DNA of 64,000 nt, from assembly GCA_023897205.1 (NCBI GenBank), contig JAHWDD010000007.1:4278001-4342000 (forward strand), read 5' to 3'. Within the stretch, counting starts at the first letter, position 1. Each line of letters starts with the position of its first letter. This DNA is from Exophiala sp. HKRS030 (lineage: Eukaryota; Ascomycota; Eurotiomycetes; Chaetothyriales; Herpotrichiellaceae). Of the stretch, positions 10,391-23,740 are shown piece after piece. The position numbers were made by a program, and so were the translations under genes. The notes under the pieces are model-generated. The model was not told the DNA's origin, did not search any database, and was given only the letters and a program-made list of their open reading frames with translations.

Positions 10391-12591
10391 TTAATTCATG
10401 TCCATTCCATCTTCCTCATCTCCATCCGCTTCATCAGTTGCTTCACTAGGTCGATGACTTCGCCTGCGATATCGACCTGCTTCGATACTGCCATCGTCCA
10501 ACTCTTCTCCACCGACCACTCTTCCTTCCGTGTCGACCATCTCACATAATTCCATTAGACTTTGACGACTCAACCCTCGGAAAGCTTCGGTGCGGACTAC
10601 ACGACCCCAATTTGTGAGACAGAATTTGGCCGCCCTTGTTTCTAACCATTCTTCATCAGTACGACGAGCTCGTTCCCATATGATGGCAGCGTGCTCAATG
10701 TCGATTTCTCTCGACAATCGATTTACGCAGAGCAATCGCAATTTGGGCATATCATAAAGATTCGCCATAACCAACATGCCAGCCACATCTGTCAGATCAC
10801 GGCAGAAAACTGGATGTGGTGCAATATCATCAGTGTATAAGTAGTAGAGGAATGCTCGAACCACCGAGTAAGGCTCGGGAATGTGAAGACGAGAGGTTTG
10901 ATATTCAATCATTTTCGAACTGTACAGCCTCTTGAAATGTGGCCATCGAGCAGAGAGGATGATTTTGTGGACGTGAATTGCTTGACTGACGTTGGTTGTT
11001 TCCGAAATGAACGCCTGTGTTCCGTTTGAGTTCAATGAGAACCGAGTTTGGGACTCTGACTCCGAGACGACGGATTCTGTATCACTGACTTCAGGGTTGG
11101 CAGTTATGATAAAATCGCTCATACTATTGCTCTCCGGAGGTTGGTCCAATATCAGCGCAAGGTCGGAGCCCAACGAAGTCGCCACGCCTGACGGCGTCGA
11201 ATGTGTCGTCTGACGTTCTGTGGCTAGGATCCGAGATTGTTCAGATGACGACGTGCGATCTTCGTCCCCAAGTAGACCATAACGTTTGAGGTCCACAGCA
11301 AGCACCTCACTGAGGTGGAGTTCCTGATTTGCCCCTGTTGTTTCATCGGCGGGCGATCCGAGTAACCAGACCTTTGTGCCATCTTCGTTGATCGTACAAT
11401 AATGCCATTTGTATCCTGGTTGAAACAATTCATTGCCCTCAACGAGTCGTTGCCATCTCAAAGAGTCCAGCTCAAGGGATGACAGATTGCACTCACTTTG
11501 TCGAATAGTCGAAGCAGGAGTGATGAAGTCGAGGAGAGCCCCGAGGAGCAAACATGGAAATGTGTTCCTGCAGATTGAAGAGGAACGTGTGGACCGGACA
11601 CGAATTTGAGTGAGGAAATCGCACCAGGTGCTGTTGGTTTGTCCCTCCGCGAGGATCGGATATGGACGCTGCCGGAGTTTGCTGCATAGGTATCAACACG
11701 ATCTGTCCTAGCAGGATTCAACCACGCATCTTGCCTGCCAATGGTGCTTCGGCCTATCGACGAGAATTGGCGGCTTGAGTCTGTCAAAGCCGGGCTTCCT
11801 TTCAAATCCAGCCAGCAGATTTCGGAAGGCCGTTCCATATCAGCTCCTAAGCCTCCAAGGACCCATAGCCGACCACCCCATATCCATGCACTATGATCAA
11901 ATCTTTGTACAAAGCTCCAGCATTTTGACCATGTCCATGTCTTCAGATCCAAGTAGCAGATGTCGTCAAGAATGTAATTTGCTTCTCCCGTGAGACCACC
12001 AACTATGAAGAGCTTGTCCTCATAAACAACGGCAGAGTGCCGAGCACGGCCTTTGGGAACTGGACCTCGGACTTCAGGTTGTGTCCAGTGGTGATCTTTG
12101 AGGTTTAGAATGACGACATCGGAGAGATATTCGCGATGTTCGTTTTCGCCGCCATAAACAAGAAGCTTGTCGCCTTGGTAAAGGGAAGCCGAATGCCCCA
12201 TCCGAACACCGGGGATGTCTCCATAATTATCCACTAGCGCCCATTTTAGCGTGTCGAGATTCAGCCGCAGCACGTGATTGTAAACCTCGTCCGTAAACTG
12301 ATCGAAACCACCAAATGCATAAATCTGATTGTTTCCACAGTATGTCACCGATGCATTGACAAGACAGGCAGGTTTTTGCCCGGTTGTCTTGAGGATCTTT
12401 GGTTTGGAACCATCCCTAGTTCCTGTGTTTTTAGCAGGACTAGTGGGCATCAGATAGGTTGAAGCCGTAGGAGTACTTGTTCCTGAGGCCCCTGAGCGAG
12501 AAGAAGAGGTTCCCAGCCAGCCAGGGTTGCCTATGGCGTATGGATTCAGCGGCTGAGAAGGTTGACTATGTTGTAAATTGTGAAGTGCCAT
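10391..12591 (-). CDS. Kelch-repeat and BTB/POZ domain protein (Ral2-like)
   Basis: Two exons, 11554-12591 and 10391-11470, encode 705 residues starting MALHNLQHSQPSQPLNPYAIG; an in-frame ATG at 12627 would add 12. The 83-nt intron (GTTTGC...TTGAG) joins GTHFH to LDSLRWQRL and removes a frame change. The N-terminal half has kelch blades (YAFGGFDQFTDEVYNHVLRL; LLVYGGENEHREYLSDVVIL; FIVGGLTGEANYILDDICYL; LWVLGGLGADMERPSEICWL). The C-terminal half has a BTB domain (IHVHKIILSARWPHFKRL; VVRAFLYYLYTDDIAPH). This pairing occurs in fission yeast Ral2, a regulator of Ras, so a Ras-linked scaffold or adaptor is a reasonable inference; a Cul3 adaptor is the alternative. The C-terminus is acidic. Confidence 0.85.
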
Positions 12592-13518
12592 GGTAGGCAA
12601 TGATGCTTCTGAGGCTTTGGGTGTCAAAAGAGTCCAGGATTATAGTTTGGAATCTTAGGAACAGGAGAACACCACAGATGTGCTGATGACAGTCGATTCA
12701 TCGGAAGAGACTGTGTAAACGCCGCCGACAAAACCAAACACGTGGTAGGCGTCAGACCAGGGGTTCAAATCATCGTAGAGTTGGTGTGTTTGATAAATTG
12801 TATATTTGAAGCCATGAAGAACGATGACGAGAAAGATTAAGAGTGGAGGTTCTCAGAAAATAGAAAGGCGGTCAAAGTGTCAATGATCCACAGAAGGCAT
12901 GTCTGCTCAGCAAAGGGAAATAGGTTTAGGGCGGAGCATATGCGGAGCCTGGAGCGAGCCAAGCTGCAAATGGAAAGTCTGCCGAGAGCAGTTGCTACGC
13001 GCCAGATCGCGTTGTTGCCCGGTAACGGATTTTTCAAACAAGGCATATAATCGTCATGCTTCATACTTGACATTCTTGACATTCTTCTCACCACAATCCT
13101 CTTCAAATCCTCCACCTCACTCCTACTTTTTACCTCGTTTGCATAGCATAGCATACAGTCCATTAGACCTTACTTGCATTCCACTTGTTAAGATCGACCC
13201 TCCGATTGCATCGCTTGCCTTGCATACACAACTCAACCTAGTTCGGTTAACCAATCATCCAACCAATTCAGAGCCACCACAGAGACAGATACTAACCAAC
13301 GGCTACACGACAGCCTATTTTCTCAGGATCCATTCAGTTGAGCATCTTGAGCCCTCACTGAATTGTTGGACCCAAGCACAGACTTTAGTCGACAAGATCT
13401 GATTGCTTCAATCGACAAACATACTAACCCCCGAACATCTTTTATGATTTTCGGATTACAGAGACCCTGATCGAAACATTCATTTGTCAATTCGATCCAA
13501 ATCAAAAAAATAATAAAA
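12592..13518. promoter_or_regulatory. Divergent promoter between Kelch/BTB gene and CDC20
   Basis: 927 bp separate the two start codons. The CDC20 side from about 13040 to 13400 is rich in C/T and A with few G, typical of a fungal 5' leader. A small frame at 12899-13402 has no family likeness and probably lies in that leader. Confidence 0.45.
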
Positions 13519-15421
13519 ATGGCAACTACATCAGTATCTACACCCCTCAAAAGCCATCATGGTTTATTCTCCACGAAAACTGCCGGTGGGAGAATGCCTT
13601 TGACTCCTTCGCCGAGAGCCAGAACGACCAGTGTGGCTACCAATATCTCATCCACCTCGCCATACACTCCTCCTCGGAAAGACCAGTCGATTCACAAGTC
13701 TGATGCCTCCACATTCGCCTCACGCTCCTTCTCAAGGTCTGTCTCAAGATTTGCCTACGCCAACTCACCCAAGTCAAACATTGCCAAATCAAGGAATTCA
13801 CCCAAGGGATTGGACCTTGGTGTGTCAGAGTGGACTTTGACCGGAACCGGTCCAGCGACAACAAGTACTCCGTCAAGGGAGAAGTCACGAAAAGAAGGTG
13901 CTTTGCGGTCAAGAGTTGGCAAGACCACCATCAGACTACCACATACCACTGCCGACCGATTCATTCCCAGCCGGACTGCCAGTTCAGGACTCGCCACAGC
14001 CGGATCAGGCAAGTCAGATGAAAACACTCGACCACGGACATCAGGCCAGGATGGCTCAGCGGTCCTTGCCAACACTGCCAGTGCGTTCGACATCTCTGCT
14101 CGAGGTGCAGACTCAGACATCAGCGCGGCCCTGGAAGGCCTCGGTCTGGAAGATGACACCACAACCTCATCCTATACCAGATCTAACCCAGACTCAGTCG
14201 CATATGAATCTTCTCTGGCATCTGCGTGTGGAATCTCTACCAACCAACGTATCCTCGAGTTCAAGCCCGCCCCGCCCGAATCATCCAAGCCAATTGACCT
14301 TCGATCACAATACAACCGTCCATTGAAGCAAGCCAACACTCAATCTGCTCAATTCCGTCGACGCATTCAGTCAGCCCCCGAGCGTGTTCTTGACGCTCCT
14401 GGTCTTGCCGATGACTACTACCTCAATCTATTGGACTGGGGCTCGGGTAACCAAGTTGCCATTGGCCTTGAGCGTAACGTCTACGTTTGGTCAGCCGAGT
14501 CAGGCACTGTCAGCTGTCTGCTGGAAACATCGCCAGATACATATGTCAGCAGCGTCAAGTGGTCCGGAGATGGAGCGTACGTTGGTGTCGGTCTTGGAAC
14601 AGGAGAAGTTCAGATCTGGGATGTTGAAGAAGGCACCAAGTTGAGAAGCATGTTCGGGCACGATACTCGTGTGGGTGTGATGGGATGGAACAAGCACACC
14701 TTGTCAACGGGTGCTCGCAGCGGTCTTGTGTTCAACCATGACGTTCGTGTCCAGGAGCACAAGGTTGCAGAGCTCGTATCACACACATCGGAAGTATGTG
14801 GCCTGGAATGGCGGTCGGATGGGGCGCAGCTCGCTACCGGCGGAAATGACAACCTCGTCACCATCTGGGATGCGCGGTCACTGACGGCACCCAAGTTTGC
14901 CAAGAAGAACCACCGAGCGGCTGTCAAGGCTCTTAGCTGGTGTCCTTGGCAATTAAACCTTCTGGCGACTGGAGGTGGATCCAACGACCGACACATCCAC
15001 TTTTGGAACACGACAACAGGCGCCCGGGTCAACAGCGTCGATACCGGGTCACAAGTGACCAGTCTCAAATGGAGCAACCACTACCGCGAGCTTGTAAGTT
15101 CGGGTGGATTTCCTGACAACTCGCTCAGCATCTGGAGCTACCCGACACTGGTGCGGAACGTCGAGATCCCAGCACATGAGAGTCGAGTGCTCCATAGCTG
15201 CCTTAGTCCCGACGGACAAATGCTTGCAACAGCGGGTAAGTTTGGACAGATGTATAGAGTTTTGACAAGTAGCGGTGACTAACAGGTGCAATATAGCTGC
15301 GGACGAAAGCTTGAAGTTCTGGAAAGTGTTTGAACGCAAGGCGGGTATCAGCGCGGCAGCATCGAGGGAAGGCGGTGTTGGTAAAGGCGGACAAATGGCC
15401 AAGCAGATGACCATCCGATGA
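13519..15421 (+). CDS. CDC20: APC/C activator Cdc20 (WD40)
   Basis: Exons 13519-15235 and 15297-15421 give 613 residues. Before the propeller is the C-box DRFIPSR (about residue 144), which docks on the anaphase-promoting complex. Seven WD40 repeats follow (for example SSVKWSGDGAYVGVGLGTGEVQIWD and GLEWRSDGAQLATGGNDNLVTIWD, each split in the family alignment). The short second exon supplies ESLKFWKVF and a C-terminal MTIR, the Ile-Arg tail that binds TPR subunits of the APC/C. The run GLVFNHDVRVQEHKVAELV matches Cdc20/Slp1 rather than Cdh1. It selects securin and mitotic cyclins for ubiquitination at anaphase. The 61-nt intron is GTAAGT...ATATAG. The N-terminal 130 residues are Ser/Thr-rich with several SP/TP sites. 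Confidence 0.93.
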
Positions 15422-18400
15422 TGCGGGTCGAGCGGTAGGCGAGCTGGCCTTAGTACACAGAGAGGCTAGCGAGGTCTTCTTATGCAAGCATGGGACGACG
15501 GCGTTGTTGGTCTGGTCCTGGCAGTCTTGGGAATCTCGGTACTGATGATGATGATGTCGTTTAATTTTGGATGGCGGCACACTGGGAGAGCAGTTGTGTT
15601 AGTATCAGACAAGATAATGTTCGAATACCTTGTCTAAGTTTATTCCCACTTGGTGCCTAGTGTCATCTTGGTAAGGTGTAGAGTTTGATGTTTCTTTCGA
15701 CAAGACGTAACTACAAGGGAGGACGACAGACCGTGGCGTTTTAGGCTTGTTTCTCGAGGCGACCTGAGGTCGCATCAGCAGCCGCTGGGGACAATACGGT
15801 AGTAATAGTGGTAGTAGTGTATGTTCTCGGTACGCTGTACCATGCATGAGCCGTGCTTGATAGCTATCCCCGACTCGGTCTGTCGCTGACGCTGACGGAA
15901 GGAGGACGGAAGGGCGAATCTGACCATACGGGCTTTTTCACCCTTGTACGTCAATGGCAGCAGCAATCTCTTCCTACCCTGATTCTTCAACCCCGGTCAG
16001 ACTCGATTGGAAGGATATTTCTTCCCCTTCTTCCGCTTTCCCCCGGGCCACCCCCGGGGGTCTCCCAAAAAGGGTGTTTAGCAATAATGTACCCCGTATG
16101 TACGTGCAAAAAGTAGGTGTCTCTAGAGATAGATACAAACCGTAGATATGTACCTACCTACCTAGTTAGTGTTGGATCTCGGTTCCCTGTGGTGGGTGTG
16201 GGACCAATCAGGCCGGAGAAGGGTCAGGCCAGGCCAGACCAGAGCTTGAAATGCCACCTAAGTAGGTGAAGAGGGTCCACATTCTCAAATACTGCTTGCT
16301 GTCTTTTGCTTCCGGGCGCTTAACTTGCAGCACCTTCGCTCATGGCGATTGGTCTTTGGCAGCCATTTCAATCATTCAATCAGTCGATCAGTCAAGCAAT
16401 TAAGCATTGGATGGGATGGGAGGTGCAGGGAGAGAGGGGGAGCCTGGGCTTGTTTTGGGTACGGGACTGTGAGTTGGTGATGGCTAGGTGAGGAGGATGG
16501 CTTGCATGGTCAAGAGTCGATCCTCAGCTAATGTACAGAGTATAGAGTAAGAGTACATATCGAGTACCTGCGTCTCTGGCCAAGTATCCAAGTATCGAGA
16601 GTAACGACCAAGTACAGTACCTGCGTACAGAGTACAGCCCGTAGCATGTACTGTACATAGCTCCGTAGGTGCCGTGAGGTGCCAACCTTAGGTACATCCA
16701 TACTCCGTAGGTAAGTAGATACCCAAGCGACTCCGTATCCAGGTTTGGTTAGGTACTGTACCACGTACCACGGATACTAAGGACTTGGGTTAGGTTTAGG
16801 TCGACAGCGGGGACTAAAGGCCACTATTAGGCTCTTGCTGCATCTCAGGCGGCTCTAACAAGTCATTGACCGACCGACTTGGGGCTGATTGGATGAACGG
16901 GCAAAGGTCTTTTGGGCGTCTTTCTGAGGCTGCTGCGAGACAACCAATAGATACCGAGGACTGGTGTACTAAGTTACTAACAGAGTCATTAGCGGCCACT
17001 TCCGCCCTCCCAGAGCAGTTAGCGCCCGTGTTGACTTGCTAGTCAGTGGTCCTCCGACGTGCCTCCCGCACCCTCTCTTCCTCTCTGTCGGCGCTTAGAG
17101 TGCTGCCTATCATCACTGGAGCTTTTGATATCCGCCTATCACAAGCCCCGACACCCCCCAAGTGGCCCAAGTGCCCCCCCAAAGGCTTCCCCTCGAGCCC
17201 TATTGACTCTACCGATCCTACCCGCAGCATCCACAGCTCCATCTCTTCTGCAAATCGTCTGCACTGAGATGCATTCTTTAGTCTTGTTTTTATGCGCCTC
17301 AGGCCTTTTCTCATCACATTTCCCAAGCTACAATTTGACAATCACTCCAGACCAATGCATCAACTTGAACAATCAACCAACCATGAGCCCATCATGAATC
17401 AGGATTTGCCATCTCGTGGCATCCAGGGATCTTGATGCCACTTGTGCCTCTAGACCCTAGCTAGGGCTTCTTTTGGCCGCCTGGTCTCGTCCAAACTGCT
17501 GGCTCTCAAAATCCCCGGTCTGGATCTGATTCTCCTGCCCATCCCGCCTTGCATGACGCCAACTGGCAACAGGACCTTGGATCCTGTCCATCTCTGTCTT
17601 CTTGCTCTCTCACTCTCCCACTCTATCCGACTCTAGTTAGCATTCATCTCCCCATCTGGAGTCATTTCCAGCTCGACTTCAACGCTCGGACCCGCGCACG
17701 CCCTCTGACTGGCTGCCACACCTTCTACCAAGCTTGCGTCTCTCGTGCATCACCATCCCACCACTCATGGCTCTTGCTCGACGCGCTGAGATATTTCTGA
17801 AACGCCGGGCCTGCTGGCTCGCTCGAGCTTAGCATCACATTCTAAAGTCGTGGCTACGGTCTGCCTTGGATCTCTTCATCTGCCATGATCAAAAGCCCCC
17901 AGCTACTCAGGGCGCGAGTCTGATCATGTCATGTTGCCATTGGTCAAATCCTCCTCGCCTACTGCCGCTGCCAGAGATATGGCACCCTGCAACAGATCCT
18001 CGTGAACTGACTAGGTATTTAGTTCGTTGATTAGGTAGTAGCCATTCCGTAGATAGGTAAGCCCTCTGACTGTGTACCCATGCGCCGAGTAGTAACTACG
18101 GAGAGAGCGGGAGGGAGAGGGAGAGCAAGAAGAAGCATGAGTGTGCGTGCGTAGGTGTATGGAGGTGGGTGTACTCCGTATGTGTAGTGCGCCTGATATC
18201 GCACCTGCCTCAAGACAATCCTGGTCGGTTGTCCTTGTTCGCTCCTGCCCTATGAAATCCACCTGCCCGTTTTTAGTCAGAACTTCAGTACTTGGGAAGG
18301 AACTCGGAATTCACCTTTTTTTAAGGCCCCCACTTCCAACGTGCTTTCCCAAACTTCTTAGTTCTGATAACTGGCACCTTCTTGGTTGAAGACAACTCCA

Positions 18401-18952
18401 GTCCCCCTCCACACTCTTCGTCAAGGCTGCGTTCCCTTACTACATCCTCACACCTTTTTCCCTTTCCCAACTTCAAACCACTGTAAACAGACCATCTTCT
18501 CTTCGTCTTCCATTGCCTCCAACTGCTATGCTCTGGTTTCCAAGTGAAGGTCGTTCATTGCGAAACCATGTCTCCTCTCTCGTTCTCCTAGCCGACTCTC
18601 GGACATGCTTTTGAGCCCGTGGATTCCACTAACCCTCCACCATCACCCCTCCACCATCCAGAATCCCTGTGCCAACCTGCATTGCCGCACGCGACCGTTC
18701 TCCTGGCCATAACAACTCTGTCCAACTCATTATAGCTGCCAATCCGTTGCTCGACCTGCTCGACCTGTCCTTTCGATCGCACGGTAGAGCAGTCTGCCTT
18801 GTCTATCACCTTTTGCTTTGCTCTCATTCCTACCCACCACCACTCCAGCTGGCTGTGCAGACGTGGAACATGCCAAAGCAGCCTGTCTGCTGGCTTCAAT
18901 CCACCGTTCTCTGCTTTGGTTCGTTCGCCGCAGCTAGACCGACATTGACGGG
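15422..18952. other. 3.5 kb gene-free spacer, pyrimidine-rich towards the right
   Basis: No coding frame with a recognisable family. From 16100 to 16800 there are many GTACCT/AGGTAC-like short words and TACTCCGTA at 16701-16709, with near copies at 16661 and 16730; another exact copy is at 18172-18180. From about 17040 to 18950 the plus strand is strongly C/T-rich with many short ORFs, consistent with a long 5' leader or promoter of the next gene. Confidence 0.5.
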
Positions 18953-21900
18953 ATGACGGCTGTGAGGGCTTCCATGGGACTCAGCCCCTCCGCAAACCAC
19001 CTCATCTCAGCCTTCTCGCCATATGGGGATCATGAATCGCCCATGTTCGTCAGCGCCAGTGCCAAAAGGGCTTCCATGTAGGGCTCCCCTCCTTTATTCG
19101 TTAATCGCCTCCGTTGACATGGTTAGGTCCAACGTGGAAGGGAGGAATGCGACAAGTAATAGCTATTTGAGAGCACCGACGCCTAGTTATATAACTTCAC
19201 CACAGGACCCAATCGCTCCTTCGCCCATATCCTCGGATGTGACTCAGTTTGAGGACGTCGATGCTCCCGCCCAAGACGAGGACGACGACACCGAAAAGGG
19301 CTCCTTGGCAGGAGACCCGGGATATCCAAATGCAGGCCAGAGATCGACCGTTGCCACGCCTTTGAACGTCGAGCCTCAAACGGCGAACCATCTGAAAGTA
19401 ATACTCCACACCAGTTTTGCTGTAATGTGGCTTGACTAATCTCGACCTTAGCTGCAGATAAATCCGGCCCTCGAGCAACAGTTTAGAAACCGGTTTGAAG
19501 AGGAACCCCAATCGGCAATCCATCTCCCCTCCGCGTTTGGGAAATTTGTTGGTAGCCCCATCAGGCTGTCTGCGGTGATCACATCTGGCTAACATGGGTT
19601 CTAGCCAAAAGGTCAAGAGCCAGCTAAACCTGAACCGAAACAGCTAGAACCTACCCCGGAGAGTCCCGAAGACGCACTTTCGCCGCATCAGACTTTGGAG
19701 CAAGCAGACACTGAAGAAGAGACTTCAGAACAACAAGACAAGGGTACAGAATCGACCATCACCAACGTAGAGTCCAAGACAGATGAAGACACAGAACGCT
19801 CTCGTGCAAGCTCGTTTGCCTCCTTAGCCACCGAGTCTACGGTCAAAATTGAACCTCACCCGGATCCTCAACCGGATCCTCTTCCGGAGAAAGAGACTTC
19901 TCCGAAAGCGAGCAAGAAAAAGGCGACCATTGCTTTTGGTGGTAAGCGTAGCAAAGTCAGTGATCTCTCTCCCATACTTCGCACAATAGGACATTTGTTA
20001 ACAATGTCACGAACCAGTCACGTGACATCCCAATGCCTCCTTCTCCTCTGAGAAAGACTCCCGCCTCGCTGAGTCTTCACGATTGGTCTACAACGCCACG
20101 AGCACAGACGAGACATGAATTTGCCCCTCCCAGTAGACCGGGGTCAAGTCTGGCGAGTGAGTTGGCCACCTATCAAGATCTTGAGCAAATCACTAAGCAT
20201 TTATAGGCATCGACGAAGGTGACGATACTGATAACCTTAGTACTGACACCGGAGAGGATAACAGGGTCAGGTTGAATTTCCTTCACAATGCTGAAAGCGA
20301 GATCGCTGCTCTGCGAAATGCTTTGTCTGAATGTTGGACTCTTTGCAATACCCTAGCAAGCTTGAGTCATATCCACCGGACTCGAATGTTCAGTTTCTCT
20401 GGACAGGGAGATGCCGAAGAACAGGCCTGGAAATCATGTTGGAAGTTGTGCCAGACATTATACAACACCAAAGACGATACAGCGGCCAGTTCTTATGGGC
20501 ACAATTCTTCAAGGCCAACGCTAGACTTGTGTCGAGATTTTTGCCAGGCACTCTTTGAAGTAAGAGTACGAAAAAATGAAGCTGCCGATTCCGTCCTCAG
20601 GGTTAGTTTTGAATTGAACAATCATCTTTTCAACACACATGATCGCAGTCTACCAGAAGCATTCCGAGAGAGGACACTCGACTTCTATATCACCCTATGT
20701 CATCGATTGATGAAGCAAAAATCCAAGACTGGAGAAGAGACGGACTCGTTACTCGAAGCTTGTTGGTCATTAGCAGAGATGCTATTCAGTCTGCGCCAAA
20801 ACCGACGTGAGGGCAAAAGAGCAGATGAAGAACTCCTGGGTTCGGCAATCCAGGCCTGTTGGGAATTATGTGATCTCTTCCGTGAAGGCTGGACCCAGAT
20901 TCGACCCGAAAGGGGAACGCCTCGACCCAGCCAAACAACGTTCACGCAGGCATTCAATCAGGCCAAGCGCTCTGGATTTGTTCCCCTTGATGAGGATGGA
21001 AACCCTAGAGCCATACCGGAAACACCCACTACAATATTTGAGGACACCGTGACGACCATTTCCCCGCAGAGGCGCCTACTCCTAACATCTATGTCATCGG
21101 AGCTGAAGAAGTGTCTCGGATCTCCTCTGGCATCAATGGTTCCGGTACCATATCTGCTGCCTCAGCCCAGTTGGCCACGAACCGAACCCTCACACCATCA
21201 GCCATGCGACCCAGTAATAGCATCCACTCACCACATCCTGTTCCTCCGGCCCCTACTTCTGCGATCGGTATTCACCGCTGGTCATCTAATGCGTCTAACT
21301 ATTCCGCACCTCTGTCTGCTGTGTCAGACGGAGGTCCCATCCCCACATCTGCCACTACGGTGTCCACAGTCCGCACACCAGCAGACGACCCAACCTTGAT
21401 CCTCCTAAAAGTACTCTTCATAAAAGCCGCTATAGCCACAAATCGGGGCTACACCCGACAATCTGTCGATCCCAACTTCAATTCATTACCTCTCTTTACC
21501 AAGTCGCTACCCGACAATGCCTTTGGTTCGCAACCCTGGCAAATGTCACTCCTCGAGACGTATCGCAAAGCCGTGGCTAACGATTCTGGCTTCCGCAATC
21601 TCGGCGTGGCCGGTTCTCTGGCATTGGAACGTGGCCGTCTGAACGCCGTAGACGTTGCACGTGCCGTCCGTGGTATGGCGGACTGCGTCTACGGCTTTGG
21701 ATGGTTGAGAGATCTGTATCGGTTCGTGTTCGGCTTCTACGTCGAAGAAGCACTTAAGGGCCCTGAAGCGCGGCAAGCCGGAGCAGCAGGTCGAAAGATC
21801 GGAAGGATGCCCGCCGCCAGTCTTGCAGCGGCAATTATGGGACCCGGAAATGCCGGAGCCATAGGCACAGGTTCTAGGGGCGATCTAAGTGCTGTCAGCT

Positions 21901-22031
21901 CTTCCAGCAGCGTTAGCTTCGGTGCCAGTGTTAATGGAGCCGGGAACAGCAGTGGAAGTGGAAGCGGCCCTGGAAGTGGCAACTCCAATGGCATCAATAA
22001 TGGTAAGGCCAGGAGGACTGTCAGCCAATGA
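18953..22031 (+). CDS. Conserved fungal DUF7624-type protein, with one-base frameshift
   Basis: Exons 18953-19077, 19127-19397, 19452-19547, 19605-19955, 20018-20156 and 20207-22031, all GT-AG. The last exon changes frame once between 21041 and 21072; adding one base there gives 935 codons including the stop. The first part is low-complexity and acidic (EDVDAPAQDEDDDTEKG). A Pro/Ser linker (IPMPPSPLRKTPASL) follows, then a helical domain with repeated W/C/L positions (ALSECWTLCNTLASL; SCWKLCQTLYNT; SLLEACWSLAEMLFSL), as in the fungal DUF7624 family. After the shift comes a second conserved part (LLKVLFIKAAIATNRGYTR; WQMSLLETYRKAVANDSGF) and a Gly/Ser-rich tail. Function unknown. A missing G at 21069-21072 (PQR-APTPN) would explain the break. 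Confidence 0.75.
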
Positions 22032-23740
22032 ATGTGAACATTGGAATCCTTCGGGTTGAAATCCGGGTTCGGTGTCCAAGTCGAATTCGACCTCTACTCC
22101 TCGATCGCTACCCTGTGACTATACAGTCACTAGATGATCTTGCTAGAGCGACATCTAGCTATGTTTCGATCTTACAGACTTGACCCAGATTTTCCCGTCG
22201 GTTTGATTCGACTACAACAACCTTTCCAACAGAACGGATCCATTCGAGCTGCACGAACGTTCCGGCAGTCGGTCGCAGCATACCAGCAACAATGACCTTG
22301 ATCTAGGTTCAGGGCTTACGGGACGGTCCCGAAGGGCCCACCACCACGACGGAACTTGTTCGCACGACATCACCATCCAAATCGTGTCGCCGTGTGATCT
22401 CTGCTCGATGAAAATCGGAGCATATGGGTGTGCCTCAGTCGTGTATGCATGATTCGATTGTGAACTGTCGCCTTAGTCAGCCTATTCCTGCCTCTCCTCG
22501 CTACATCTACATCCTGGCCATACTGTGCATCCGCTCTCTGGCTTGACAGATTTCAAATCTTGTCCTATTGCTCCCACCTCTCGCAATGAAGACCCTGGCC
22601 ATCTTCCTTTTAACCTGTTTACAATGAACTATTAAATATATAACCACGAGACCACCGACACGGAATGCTCAACAAGGGATATAATGGGAATCATAAGAAA
22701 TTTGGAATTTTTCAGAAGGAAACGTCTTTCCGTGGGGTATATGGATATGTAGTCCATGAAGCTCATTCCGAGTCGGACCCCCGCCCTCGGTGACAGTATT
22801 TTCTGATAACCACCGACCTGACGAATAGTCAGAAGAGATAGAGATATCGACCAAAAATCCATCATGAACAACAAACAACACTTGGTGACGATTTTCACTA
22901 TAAGCTCAAAATGTGAAGGAGCGTGCGTGATAGTGTCTGATCCTTCTGTATAGACTCATGGGTATCATTTCGGGTGTTTCTACAACTTTTGCTACCACTG
23001 ACTAGTCATGTTGATGAACTACCTTAAAACCACCTACAGCCAGATGGAGGAATCTCCCTGTCTCATTCCCTCTCTGACTCTCTGACTCTCCCACAAGCAG
23101 GCGAGCAAGCAAGCAGGCAAGCAATCTAACACCCTGACTGCCTCGGTTATGTGATCTTGTGATGCGATGCAGCAAGGTGCTCGAGGCGCCTAATTTGCAT
23201 ATTTGCTCGGTCGCTCACTCGCTCGCTGCCTCGCTTGATTGCTTGCTTGCTTGCTTGCTTCACTTGACTTGGTTGCTTCGCATGTGGCATTCTCTTAGTC
23301 GTCAGGCATTCAACAGGCATTTTAATGGGCATTCGACACAACGCAACACATGTTCTTCGCATGGCTGTCGGAGCTGCATTTCCGACCTCAACTTCTCTCT
23401 TCCGCTTGGGCCTGCTTGCTTGCTTCGCTTCGCTTTGCTTTGCGTGGTTGCAGAGTTCATCCACGGTTCGTTCATAATCGGGGGTGAGGAGTTGTTGTTA
23501 CTCATCTCGGCTTGCGTACTTTTTCATGCACTCGGGCGTAGCTTTGCCCTTCTTACATGTGGAAGGGAGTAGGTGTGGTGTGGTGGGACATGGTGGAGTG
23601 GGTTAGTGCCGGTGCTGCCAAGGGGTGACACGACATGATATGACTATGGCCGCTTGGGGTTGCAGGGCGCTTGGAATGCTTCGGCTAAATAGATAGTGTT
23701 GATGGTGACCAAAAAAGAACAGTTGTTCCAACGCTGTAAG
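22032..23740. other. Spacer between two convergent genes
   Basis: No gene seen. It holds AAGC-type tracts near 23095-23123, a perfect (GCTT)5 at 23241-23260 and further GCTT/GCTTC units at 23411-23443, giving complementary arms that could pair. Confidence 0.5.
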
